A program made the translations under genes and the position numbers. From positions 4,278,001 to 4,342,000 of the forward strand of contig OX344757.2 in the NCBI GenBank assembly GCA_947034885.2: a stretch of DNA of 64,000 nt, written 5' to 3'. Under the pieces are notes generated by a model. That model made no database searches, had not been told where the DNA came from, and saw nothing but the letters and a program-made list of their open reading frames with translations. This DNA comes from Thuidium tamariscinum. Taxonomy: Eukaryota > Streptophyta > Bryopsida > Hypnales > Thuidiaceae. Each line of letters opens with the position of its first letter. Positions within the stretch are counted from its first letter, which is position 1. This document shows positions 10,445 to 21,688 of the stretch, piece after piece.

Positions 10445-13070
10445 TATCGAGGTAAAGGCATCCAGTCTCGCCACTGAGCATTTTGGGTTCCTATTAGAAG
10501 ACTGTTCGATTGTTTCCCCAAGAAATGAACTTTTGGGTTGGCAAATGAAAGAGGTTCCTAACTCACTGAAGAATCCGTTGTTCGGATGCTGCATGCAAAA
10601 GTTCATTGGTAGGTAGATGTTCATTCGAAGTATCGAAGTTCATTAGCAGATGTTCTAAAATTGCTTCTTTATGATAGGTACATGTCGACTAAGGGATATT
10701 ATCCTAGTTGAACGTACAAAAATAGTTATGAAGGATTCAAGTTTATTGGGAGATTTTCTTAAATTGCTTCCTGGACAATAGGTGCACTGATTGATTCCAG
10801 GGATGTACATGAGCTGAACATTTGATCACGCAATATTTTGGTCCCTTGGAAATTTTAGGTGTCCCTTCCCTTACAGAAGGTGCTAGAATTTGATTCCGGA
10901 AGTTTATGATGAATAACTTACATTTTGTGAGGAGACATCATTGATACATTTGGATAGTGTTTCTGATTGGTTCCCTGTCTTCTGTCTGAGTGCATAGTGA
11001 GGCTCTTGTTCCCACGTCTGTGTTTTGAAATTTTAATTAATTAATTAATTAATTATCACCCCCTCCCTCCCCCTACTTATAATTCTTGCAAAGCTAACTT
11101 ACTACAAATAATATGGGACAACTCCATATTTGTGTACACATATGTAGCTTGTATCATATTTGTATTCATATCCATATCTTGTACATCCATATACATATAT
11201 GTATTTTGAATCATATTTAGATTTGTATTTGTATCTATATCCTATACATCTATAGTTGTAGTGACATCAACAGTTTCTAATTTTTTGAGAAATTGATAGA
11301 ATTGATAGCATTGGGGGGTGAGCATTTTAAAAAAAAATTTAAAAAAAAAGTTGCCTATATCTTTTCAGTAGATAGTAGTTGACATTGTTTTGTTGCTATT
11401 TTTTTACAACTTTTGTGTTATTAGAGGTATCAAGGTGTTCCATCAATTTTATTTTATTTATGCTAATAAAGGGGGGTCACATGATTTGTAGTGGTCATTT
11501 GTGAGGCCTTGTGTAGTATCTTTTTTTGAAGTTTTTATTGAAATTTTTATTTGGTCTTGTTTATTCCTACTAATATTGATTGTATGACATCTTTTTAAGA
11601 TTAGGAATCCGTCCCCGTGGCTTTCATGATCAATTGTTTCAAGTGTTTAGGATGGATTTTCATTGAATTTGGAGCTTGTCCTTACATTTTAGAGATTTTA
11701 TCTTCATTATATATATGTGTGTATATTATATTTGAATATGATATGAAAAAATTATAGATGCTTAAAGTGTGTGCATTATTGTGGATATGCTTTTGCTTCA
11801 TATTAGTATTTGTGTAGCTCAAAACTTTATGGATAACTATTGTACTTTCTCATAAGATTGAATCATTCAAAAGTCATCCTCAAAAGCATGATTTGATAAA
11901 TATAAGATTCACTACCTTATTGATTTTAGGGACTCATAATCTTTAGTCTTACACTTTGGAGTCAAATGATGATTTATACTTATTACTAAGCAACAAAAAA
12001 ATTTGAAAGTGATTAAAGAGTTACCTTGATTTGTAATTTCCTCATTCCTATTTATTTATTTGTGAACTCAACACTTTAACTTGAAGATGGTATAACTTAC
12101 CTATACCTCAAGTCATCTTTATTACATTGACCATCTCAAAAAATTGATTTATACTATTAATATATATATTTATCGAGGAATGAAGAGGTTCAAACATATT
12201 TGAAAAGTCACATCAATGTATTTCTTCTTAATTCCTTTTGACTCATTCTTATGGACTAAATACAAAAACATGAAGAGAGTAATTTACCTATTCCATTGAA
12301 CATCTCAAAACATCTTTATATGCAATATTTCTTTAGTGGCCTTCACTATTGAAGGTTCTACAACATACATAACTACTCGAAGACATTCATGGTATGTTAA
12401 AATGAATTAAAGGACATTTCCAAATTTATCTTCATGAAAGCATTGTATCCTACTCATTTCTTCTTTTAATGTTCAGCAATTCAAATTATTTTGCATTAGA
12501 TAAGTCACATATGTTATATTGTCTTTTGGCTCTTGTATAATTAATGATTTTAACAATTCAAGTTTTTAGACACTTTAATTGTGTTGACTATTAATTTACT
12601 TAAAATGGTAGAATTGCATAATATGTTTTGTACAAATTTGGTAAATTGAAACAATTTCATGCCAAATCTCCACCATGTTCACAACCATGTTATAAGAAAT
12701 ATTTGACTACATGTAACATTCATAGTTCATTTTACGTTTTTCATCAAATTAGATATTTTGCCTTTGAAACTATTAATACTATTAAAACTATAAACTTCAA
12801 AAATGTTGTCATGCTTCAATTTTATCAACAAATCTTGATGTAATAAAAATAAGGCCTATTTGGAATTGTTGACAATTATTATTGAATGCACTACTATACC
12901 TAAGAAATTTACATCAAAGTAGGATATTGAATCACAATAAAATGACTAGGTGAACTGAGCCTAAAAACTTTAATTATTGTCAAATTTTTTTATTTGGAGT
13001 GAAAAGAATTTAGATTCTTTTTGCAAGAATGCTAACAGTGCTCAAGAATCTTGTACTTTTGGTCTTATAG
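10445..13070. other. ACR3 3' flank and AT-rich desert
   Basis: The first 500-600 bases keep gene-like composition and probably include the ACR3 3' untranslated region. A TTAA microsatellite follows at 11035-11055, then low-complexity ATATTTGTAT-type sequence at 11140-11270. No supported gene is seen through 13070. Confidence 0.45.
11035..11056. repeat. (TTAA)n microsatellite
   Basis: About five tandem TTAA units, directly followed by a pyrimidine-rich block CCCCCTCCCTCCCCC. Confidence 0.85.
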
Positions 13071-13191
13071 GCATCAATTGCATCAAGACCTCAATGGTGG
13101 GGAATAGATTCCTTGTACATTGAAATTGCAATCGCTATTTTTTTTATAATTGTGGTATGGTATTGGAGAAAACGTCAAATGGGTAGGAGAT
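13071..13191 (+). pseudogene. Isolated exon-like open stretch with a membrane segment
   Basis: A 40-codon open stretch is bounded by GGTCTTATAG on the left and GTAAGT on the right. It would encode a segment starting ASIASRPQWWGIDSLYIEI, then a strongly hydrophobic stretch FFIIVVWYW, then basic RKRQMGRR, the pattern of a single-pass membrane anchor. In DNA this AT-rich such a stretch is unlikely by chance, but I do not recognise the family and no full gene can be built around it. It could be a relic exon, or belong with the open frame at 13927-14223. Confidence 0.25.
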
Positions 13192-13926
13192 GTAAGTCAA
13201 CTATCTTGTTCATTCAGATTTCTACTTAAAAGATAATATCATCACAATTTTAAAGATTACAATGATTTAACATTCTTCATTTGAGCTTTACTAATTTAGA
13301 AACTTAGCCAATTTTCCAATTTGGTTATTTGAATCACACTATTTGATCTTCCAACATCTTTCTTTTTTGGAACACATTTCATAGACCTACACTTTGAGGA
13401 TTTTATGTAGAATGAAGAATTAAACCAAGTGGATTTTACAAATAGTAAGCATGCCTTGAATGCATTCTTATTTGGATGATCTATAAAGCCAAGTGAATTA
13501 TTAGGCATAAAAATGATCAAAGTGGTATTCCTTGAAGAAGATAAACTATTTTGTAGTAGATGCAAGTGGTTTATATGTTGTATATCTATGGTACAATAAA
13601 TCATCTTAGATAGCTTTGGTGTATGCACACTAGTGTTATTCTAGAGTTCTTTCTAGGAAAAAATTCATTATATCCCACATCAATCACTTCAATAGCTCCT
13701 TGACTTATAGTTGTGAGTGTGTAGGTTTTATATATTGTCATACACCATTCTTAGGCATATTGATTAAATCTAAATTATATTCCATATCATTCTTATTTTC
13801 TAATAGATTAATGCTGTAATACTACATGTGTGTATGCTATGTGTATATTTATATTTTTGAATTTAGTTTGGCATAAATCTCAAGTACGACATTAAGTTCT
13901 AAAAAACTTGTTTGTATGAAAATTGA

Positions 13927-14223
13927 ATTGACTCACTCATAGAAAAACTTGAAAATGCTATATCTACAGGAGGATTCGAACAATTTTTTTTCCCTACTTG
14001 GATTTATGGTCCCTACAATTCATTTGAAGCAAGTGCCAATTACAATGTTAGTTGAAAAGTTCTACATAAAGTAAACTTTGGAATGTGGATGAATTACAAA
14101 GGTCCATTTCTAACATTTTTGCCCCATTCCAAGCTACAACTAGGTGTGGACCTAAGACAATCCAACATTTGGCTTGAAGTGGTTAAAAAGGATTTGAGAT
14201 GTGAACCACAATGGAAAAAATAA
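13927..14223 (+). pseudogene. Decayed coding remnant, 98 codons with one in-frame TGA
   Basis: One reading frame stays open from 13927 to TAA at 14221-14223 except for TGA at 14053-14055. It reads like protein: EKLENAISTGGFEQFFFP, WIYGPYNSFEASANYNVS before the stop, then LPHSKLQLGVDLRQSNIWLE and ending RCEPQWKK. Random DNA of this composition should contain about seven stops in that length. I do not recognise the family; an old gene fragment or a transposon protein are both possible. Confidence 0.35.
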
Positions 14224-15739
14224 TAGCAACAATCATAGTTTTGAATGACAATATTTGAATCAATGATCACAATAAACACATCTAACTTTTTTCGAAAATC
14301 CAATATTATGTGACTATCATTGTGACAAATTGAGTGGTCATTTCACGAAATTATTGTCACATCTTTAGGTAGGTTGGTAGTGAACGTCATAGATGCATTT
14401 ATGTTGGTTTCAAAGGTGTCTACAAAAACAAAAGCCTTGAGTTGTTGCAAAATTCAAAGCAAAAACATGCCTTCTAACTTTTCATGAGCCTTTGCCTAAA
14501 ATTTGGCAAATCCTATAAGCGTAGATTAGGGTTGTTTAAACAATTTGTTGCTATACAAGGCAATTAGCAATAAGAATAATGTGCTACTTGATGCAAAGAG
14601 AAGTAAATCCAATCATGAAAAATGAAAGTTGAAATTTGAAATTGAAAGATGTTTTACACCTAAAGGCATGCTCTTGAATTTGATTGCACAATTTTGGCCT
14701 TTTGGCCTTTTGTCTAATCACAAGTGTAGATTTCATGCTTTTGTTCAGTCACAAGTGAGGATTTTAGGTCTCTTGCACCACAAATAGGCATGGAGTAGAA
14801 ACTAGTATAGATGACCTTCATTTTGTTTGTTGGGCTCAAACTCAAAAGATATCATTTCTAGGGAGAAATTTCAAGATCAGAGCAAGGAGAAGCAACTTCT
14901 CAAAATACAATAAAATAGCAAATTTTGCCATCCGTTCTTTTCACTTACTTCTCAACTATATGAAAACAAATACTAATTAAACTAAGAATCCAATTGGATA
15001 TTCTTTGTAACTCAACATGAAAGGTCAACAAAAAAAATGGATGAAAAAATTGTTTCTAGCTTCTTTTGAGGACCCTAGACTATCATCCAAACACCACATA
15101 ATGGTGTTGGTGGCAATCCAGGGTTAATTATTTCCATGTCAAATCAATCATGGAAGTGTTGGCTTGCTTGAAATTTACTAAGGGAGGAGGCTTGAAAACC
15201 ACTCACGCTCTAAAAGACTAAAACTACCCACCTTTTCTAATATACATAATTTGTACATGCTACTTTTTTTCATCTTTATAAGAATGTACAAAGAGTGCGC
15301 ATTTGAGGGGATGGACAATTTTAGAGCCCTATGGTATTTAAACTTCAAAAATCAATACTAACTCCACAAAGATCCAAAAAATATAAAACAACTTGGGTTA
15401 GATGCCAATTCTACTTGTCTTTCATGAGCAATTTATTGAAAAATAATTCAAGAAGTTTCACCTCCCCAAAATATAGTTTCAGCTCTTAGATGAGCACTTT
15501 ACGAACCTCCTCCCTTAGCCATGGAGTCATGAAAAGTAATGCATGAATTTCATTGTTGTCATTGCAATGGCTGAGGTGAATTTACCCCTTGCTTGGACAC
15601 TTAGGAAAACATTGAAATTTTTATTTTCCACGCATGATCAAATTTGTAAATTTTGAATTCATATTTGCAATAGAGGTCCCAAATTATCTAGGAGAGGTGT
15701 ACTAGGAAATTCAGTCAGGTACAAAACAGGGATAACAGT
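14224..15739. other. AT-rich desert with one dispersed repeat
   Basis: No gene seen. Positions 14860-15130 are a dispersed repeat whose reverse complement occurs at 49640-49930; shared tracts include GCAAATTTTGCCATC versus GATGGCAAAATTTGT and the TAACTCAACATGAAAGGT region. Confidence 0.5.
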
Positions 15740-15740
15740 C

Positions 15741-16173
15741 CATGCAGTGTAAAGTAATACAAATTGTTATCATTAGAAGGTTTTTGAACCCTCAAAGAGG
15801 CCCTTAGAAATTGAGATGCAAAGCTATTTATTAAGGTTAGAGATGATAGCCTAAATACATAATATGTGTTGCTACCTTGTGTGAATATTCATCAAGTACC
15901 TATGAATTTGTCAAAATAAAGAATTCACTTATAGTACCAAAGACTTGAATGACAAAAAATACCTAATGTCTTATTGTCCAATAAGATGCATTTCAATGTG
16001 CAAACATCATGAGTATGAAGTACCATGATCTCTTAAACATAAAAATGTTCATTCATAGTACTAAAGACTTAAGAGCCATTGAAACCATTCTAAAGGCCTT
16101 TTTGAGGGTTCAAAAATCCTCTAATGTCTAGATGTAGCATAGTCAACTCGCACATTGTTGAGTCAATGCATGG
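15741..16173. mobile_element. Inverted-repeat element (MITE candidate)
   Basis: CATTAGAAGGTTTTTGAACC CTCAAAGAGGCCCTTAGAA on the left (about 15771-15809) matches the reverse complement of TTCTAAAGGCCTTTTTGAGG GTTCAAAAATCCTCTAATG on the right (about 16088-16127). The similarity extends outward to CCATGCAGTG on the left and CAATGCATGG on the right. Non-coding. The inverted repeat is clear, the outer limits less so. Confidence 0.5.
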
Positions 16174-17620
16174 TGAAGCACTCTATCTCAAACAATAGTA
16201 ATATGATGTCTTTATTTTGTTTTTGAAATAAATGAGGTCTTCATTTTTCTTAACTTTTTGTGTTGAATTGAGCTAAGAAACTTCTTAACTCACAATAAAT
16301 TAAACCCTAAAAGTTCCAACATTCAATTTCTAGATGATGAATAGATTTAATATCATGTTGTTGTTGTTGTTTTTCATCACAGGTGAAAGTCATCCTACAT
16401 GTGGAAATACATTATCAAGTTGTTGGATTTGGTGTTATTAAAGTACATTTTTTCTTAATTACAAATATGAAAGTAGGTCAAATGGTTGACCAAGCCAAAA
16501 TTGCAATGACTCTAGTTCAAAATTAGATTTGCTAAAATGTCATCATAGATGTAAAGAACAAGAAAAAAAACTTAGAAGTCACTATATCAAAAGGACCTTG
16601 TTTCAAATACACCAACAAATTTTACTCAAAAATGATAAAATTTTGTTTGCAATTGAATTTAGAAAAAAAATCTGAAATTTTACTTTCAAAATTTATAAAG
16701 AAAAATAAAATTGGTGATATCATTGATAAATCCACTTGCACATTTGTAAATTCCAAATTCCAAAATATTCTTCTAAATAGTATTTTGTGATGACTTTTTT
16801 TCAATCATCAATCCTAGAGATTATCCTATACATTTAAGGGTTAAAGTATTTGAAAAACATAATTTAATGAAATCTATAACAAACACCAAAATAAAAAATA
16901 TATTACTTTAAAAATCATCAAATAAAACCACAATAAACTCCATAAACATAAGAATAAAGTGGATCTTGAAATGGGTATAGAGATATCTTTGGCCTCATAG
17001 GAATTCATCTTTCCTTCTAATCCTCTTTCATTTTTAATTCTAAGTTGCATTTAAAAATTATAGATGCCTTATATTAATGTTGAAATGCAAGAAGACACCA
17101 TTATATACAATTTAATAACATTAAAGTGACTTCTTCATGAATTGGGATTTTGATTCCATCATTGCAATACCAAAGCCTGACAAGAAAAGGGTCCAAAGTT
17201 TTTGGCCTCTCCTTGCTAGCTTCGAGTTGTTAAAATGATACTTAAGAGTTAAGCCTTAATTTTGAAAGAGAATAGTTTAATCCTCTAAGGATGCTACAAA
17301 TTTGAAAGGTCTCTTGGATGACTTCAATGCTATCTATAGAAACAAAAATTCACCTATTGGTCCAAAAACTAGAATATTTTGTTGACTACCTTGATCATTA
17401 GAGGTTGTATCTTTCTCAAGTAAATGTCACAAGATTACAAGCAATCATTACTTGTTTCAAAAAATACATGATGAATGATTAGCATGATAATTGTTGAAGA
17501 TTCAATTTATTTTCGCACACCACAAGACTTTTGTAATCTTTTAGAAATTATAAAAAAGAAGCTATATAGGAAGAGCAATACAAATAACAAATTGTTTTTT
17601 TACCTAGACAAGTTTGTGTT
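16174..17620. other. AT-rich desert
   Basis: No supported gene. A 30-codon open stretch at 16383-16472 has a fine acceptor (TTGTTTTTCATCACAG) and a donor (GTAGGT), but the peptide has no recognisable pattern. Confidence 0.35.
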
Positions 17621-18641
17621 GGGTGATTGCAAGAAACACTTGTCCTATTTTGTGTCACACATTGCATTCTGATTTATTTTTTGGCCATAACTTTTGTGTT
17701 TTAGCTCTGATTGACTCAAGATTTTTAGGGAAGGACTCATAACTATCATAAACCTTCCGTAATTTTTTCATAATTTTCAAAAATATTTTACTATCCAAAA
17801 ATAGACCCCAATTGGATGTCACACTTGGTAGTTTCTACGGGAGGACACTTCTCATTTTTTAATAACCTACGTGTGGCGGAATATAGGGTACATTTAAATA
17901 ATCTTAGGTAAAATTTATAAGAAATTTACATATAAAATAGGGGACATTAAAAAGGCAAAGTGTTTTAAAAATAAAATAGGGATGATAATATGGCTGATTT
18001 TTCTGCTTTATGGTAAAATAGGGACTCTTTTAATGTTGCCAAGTAATGATTACAAGTAATTGATAGCCCCCTAAAAATACCCCACTGTTGCACGTGGGTC
18101 CCCCAAATATACAAGAAGTGTCCTCCCCGGGGGTAGTTTAGGGTTTTTTAATACTGGGATATACCTTTTTTTAATGATTTTAACATGAAATTTGGATGAG
18201 ATGGTCTTCTAGTAGACTTCTATCTCTCCAGGGAAGGATTTTAAAAAAAAGTTAATTTTGTGAGGTGTGGAGGTCTACAAAGTGAGCTCCCTTCTGCTTG
18301 TATTTTGAAACATATAAAATATTATTTTGGTGGGGTTTTTTGTGAATGACCATCTCCATAAAGTTGTTGCAAATGGAAACTTTTTATTTTTTGAAAATGT
18401 CTATTTTTACTATTTTTCCCTAATTAAAACATGAAGGTATGTATTTGGCACTTTTCAAGTTCTCCTACTTAGAGAATTTTTCTATCCATTTCCTTTGGTA
18501 AAAACCTTCATCTTAGAGGTATATACACTATTCATATTTTAAAAATTTTAAAAAAATTATCTTTATAATTTTAAAGTACTCCCAAAAAAATCAGCCAAAC
18601 GCAACAAAATTGGCAGGTGTTTCTTGCAATCACCATGTTAG
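17621..18641. mobile_element. MULE-like inverted-repeat element, CAAGAAACACTT family, copy 2
   Basis: Left GGGTGATTGCAAGAAACACT and right GGTGTTTCTTGCAATCACC are inverted, with weaker inverted similarity continuing about 60 bp inward. The 10 bp AGTTTGTGTT occurs immediately before the left end (17611-17620) and again at 18642-18651, which would be a 10 bp target duplication in the 9-11 bp range of Mutator-like elements if the right end includes ATGTTAG. Its first 220 bp closely match the partial copy at 63659-64000. No transposase. Confidence 0.6.
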
Positions 18642-19111
18642 AGTTTGTGTTTTAGACCCTTGCATCTTTTTGATGGATAAATTTATATAAAAAAGGGAGA
18701 CTTTTTTTTATTAGTTTTATTTTATAAGCATCGAAATAATGGCTTCTTGTTTTGACTTTTGACCAAAAATTTTGATTTGCCAAACATTTTGCAAAATTTG
18801 ATGATCCTTTCTCTATACCATTGAAATGGATATGGCAAACAACTTGTGATGCTTTTACATTGACATTGTGGTCAACTCTTTTTTTGTTCCATTTTTGTTA
18901 GTAGAGTGACACATACTTTTGTACAATGCATGGAAAAATAAATGAATATAATCGTTTATAAATGTTCGTACACCCATTAAATCATCTATTATGAACAACT
19001 TTCATTTTGAAATATTGGCATTTAAAAAATATGAAATGGCTATTTCATGAATTTTTTACTCATGATTTTTAGTGTTATTGTAGCCTATTTTCAAATGAAG
19101 TAAGATTCTAG

Positions 19112-19325
19112 ATGGTAAATTTTGTTAAAATGGCAGTATTCCTTATACCATTTTTCAGACTACACAATTTGAACTAAAAACTAACAACCAAGATTAGTAT
19201 AGATTTTCAAATGCCTAAGATCCATGAAGACTTCAAAAATCTATGATAGGTTTAGATTTCAAGTTGCATGGTTTGAAACATCTTGGACTAGTATAGATTT
19301 CAAACATCTTGGACTTAATTTAGTG
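19112..19325. mobile_element. Truncated MITE of the ATGGYRAATTTC family
   Basis: Starts ATGGTAAATTTTGTTAAAAT GG and shares the interior (ACCATTTTTCAGACTACACA and repeated TATAGATTTCAAA blocks) with the full elements at 44217-44528 and 45415-45700. The right inverted end is missing. Confidence 0.5.
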
Positions 19326-19489
19326 ATTGTCATCAAATCCCTTTTTATACACAATTTTTCACCAAGTAACTATAACTAAATGATATTTACTATTCTTTGT
19401 AAAATAAAAAATTCTAGTTTTTGAAGTACAACAATTAAACTAGACAAATTATTGCCACATTAAAGAGCTTTATCCAAGTTTTTAACTAT

Positions 19490-19700
19490 ACAAAATAATG
19501 AAATTAGGTTGCCATTACAATTAGGTTGCCTTACCCCAAGAAAGTTACTTTATGGGCCATCGACGTCAACAAATATTTCTAAAAACATTTCCATTTCTAT
19601 ACATAAAGGTTCATGAGTCCCAATTAAAGCAATACCTAGTTCAAAAGTAGTACATTCTTATACAATAACAACAAATATTTACATAGTGCAAAATATCAAG
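19490..19700 (-). repeat. Dispersed repeat with a conserved peptide, copy 1
   Basis: The reverse strand of this block matches 39360-39545. In the shared frame (stop at 19550-19552) it encodes CTTFELGIALIGTHEP, LCIEMEMFLEIF and VDVDGP; the other copy reads CTTFELDIVVFGTHEP, PCVEMKLFVEVF and ADFDGL and stops at the same codon. Keeping one frame across diverged copies suggests a former coding sequence. Function unknown. Confidence 0.45.
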
Positions 19701-19764
19701 AATTTGGTGAGGGACAACTTGATTTTAATATTAAGTGTAGATATCACCTACTTTTGATTTAGAT

Positions 19765-19912
19765 ACCACCCAAGTATCACATCAATATCACCCAAGTATC
19801 TCATCAATATCACCCAAGTATCACACCAATATCATCCAAGTATCACATGAGTATCATCCAAGTATCGCATGACTACGGCATGAGTATCACATGAGTATAG
19901 CATGTATCAGGT
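19765..19912. repeat. Minisatellite, about 22 bp unit
   Basis: Repeats of the type TATCACATCAATATCACCCA AG occur at least five times, decaying at the right side into GAGTATCACATGAGTATAGC. Confidence 0.85.
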
Positions 19913-20809
19913 GAGTTTTGAAGAAACAACTGGTTACTGCTCCAAAATGATAAAAAAATCATTGGTCAGCGCACTTTTGAAGAATCTCCTCTTTTAAGAA
20001 ATGGAATCCTCCTTCGACTGCGAGCGTGCTCGGGTGTATGTGGGCATGTGCCGAAGTGTGCCCGCTGCACACCGCAGGGCATTCTATATTAATCCAGTAA
20101 GAACCGAAGTCAGCGCCAGATGGTACCTACTGTAGACAAACAACTAGGAAGAATTCTTAGCTGCTAAAGTTTTGCCAATTGCCCCAACTGAAGTCCTCAA
20201 ATTCATCTCATCAGTTCACGGTTACACGTCTTTCGAATTGCATCGGGGAAGCTCGAGTACACAAGAATCTCTTGAAACATTGAGAACTTCACATTAACAA
20301 CATCGTGCATTCGATTACGTCACTCACATCTAAAATAATCGCTAAATTTGAATGATTGCTCACATACTTGGCAGCTGGAGGCTAGGTTACTTGCAAGCGA
20401 CATCCTGGCTACTAGAGAGCTACTGACGTTGTCTTGAAAACTAAAGGACATCCTCTTCAAGACTAATTTTATGGTACAGAAGCAATTCATAAAGCATTTT
20501 TGCATATCATGACAGCACGATCTGACGCAAACGGCAGTCGAGAAGGAGCAGGCTAGGTACCCGTCTGATCTCTTCGCATGCAAGGATTCTCTCGCTCCAA
20601 GCTTAGGAGAATAATTTGATATCCCTTGCAAGGATTTGAAGCGATTGAAATTTATGGGTACACCCATGTTGAATAGGTTGCTCTCGGAAGTCGCCGTGAA
20701 TGCAGCACGAGAAGATTCCAGAAAATTCCTGAACCATACCATGACAAAGCTTGAAATGTGAAAGCTGAGTATCTGTGATCGAGCGCTGCAGAGTTGTAGT
20801 GTTCAGCAT
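19913..20809. other. ALS3 3' flank
   Basis: GC-richer, non-repetitive sequence downstream of the - strand ALS3 gene, probably including its 3' untranslated region. A 140-codon open frame on the - strand (20320-20742) has no recognisable domain. Confidence 0.45.
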
Positions 20810-21688
20810 CTAGTCAGCAGCGGCAAACACTTTGGTCTCGAGCTGGTATGTTTTCGTGAAGAAAAAAGGCCAGCTGAAGTAGGTCGCTAGCACGCCACTG
20901 AATGTCGCAGCTCCGAGCAGCATGTTCATGACAACAATTTGCAGCTGGATTGCCTCCATTGGTGATGCACCGCCCATAATGAGGCCAGTCATCGCTCCGG
21001 GCAAAGAGATCAGCCCGACCGTCTTGGCGTTGTCTAGAACGGGAGAGAGTCCAACCACTAGGGCGCGCCTCACTTGCTTCAGAGCCGCTTGTCTTGGCGT
21101 CGCGCCGAGTGCCAATGCCGTCTCAATCAACCCCTGTTGCAATCGCATGTCCTCACGCATCCTCCTCAAGGTCACTCCGGTAACAGTCATGGCGTTCCCA
21201 ACCATCATACCTGACACTGGGATGATATACCTCGGAGTGAAAGGAAATACTTGCAATCCTATTAGCAGCGCCATAGTCAAACCTGTCCCGCCCAAAATTG
21301 ACGCTCCAGAAACGTACGCGCCGTTCGGTACATGCTTTGCCCTCTTCCCAGCAGTGTAGCCTGCCACTGTCACCATGACGCCATACGCTAAAAGAATCCA
21401 CAACACGTTCGTCTGAGTGAAAATGAATTCAAGCACGAAGCCAATAATCGACAACTGAATGAAAGCTCGCAAAATAGAGTACGCCATCTCCTTCTCAATC
21501 CCAAGCTTCTGCGAAAAAGACACAGCGATCGCCACGGCCACCACGGCGAGGGCTAAAATCGGTCGCAGCATCCCCTTTGCAAATTCGACCCATGCTTTAT
21601 TCCAATCGATGGCTTGAACCGAAGAAATCTCCCCTTCTGTGTGGTTCCCGGCCATGGCAAACTTTGCAGCTGAACCACGGCAACTCAA
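20810..21688 (-). CDS. ALS3: ALS3/STAR2-type ABC transporter permease (aluminium tolerance)
   Basis: An uninterrupted frame of 292 residues; Arabidopsis ALS3 is slightly shorter. The protein belongs to the UPF0014/FetB family. It has about seven membrane segments and the family-specific blocks FTPRYIIPVSGMMVGNAMTV, LIETALALGATPRQAALKQV, SPVLDNAKTVGLISLPGAMT and GLIMGGASPMEAIQLQIVVM. ALS3/STAR2 proteins pair with the separate ATPase STAR1 to form a half-size ABC transporter, reported at the tonoplast or in vesicles, needed for aluminium tolerance; the bacterial relative FetB works with FetA. Met1 gives an 11-residue extension before a second Met at 21655, and either could start. No intron is needed. 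No STAR1-like ATPase lies in the window. The leader region upstream (21.7-22.7 kb) contains degenerate tandem repeats. Confidence 0.92.
   Translation of the reverse strand: MSCRGSAAKFAMAGNHTEGEISSVQAIDWNKAWVEFAKGMLRPILALAVVAVAIAVSFSQKLGIEKEMAYSILRAFIQLSIIGFVLEFIFTQTNVLWILLAYGVMVTVAGYTAGKRAKHVPNGAYVSGASILGGTGLTMALLIGLQVFPFTPRYIIPVSGMMVGNAMTVTGVTLRRMREDMRLQQGLIETALALGATPRQAALKQVRRALVVGLSPVLDNAKTVGLISLPGAMTGLIMGGASPMEAIQLQIVVMNMLLGAATFSGVLATYFSWPFFFTKTYQLETKVFAAAD

Noticed and set aside
13071-13191. Match to the CCDC47 membrane anchor
   Set aside because: Only a vague resemblance around the aromatic and SLYIEI stretch; neither downstream piece fits that family.
16383-16472. Exon with strong splice signals
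   Set aside because: Thirty codons with no protein pattern, and its phase does not join sensibly to neighbouring open stretches.
20320-20742. 140-codon - strand frame downstream of ALS3
   Set aside because: No recognisable domain; Ser/Cys/Phe-rich; best seen as part of the ALS3 3' untranslated region.
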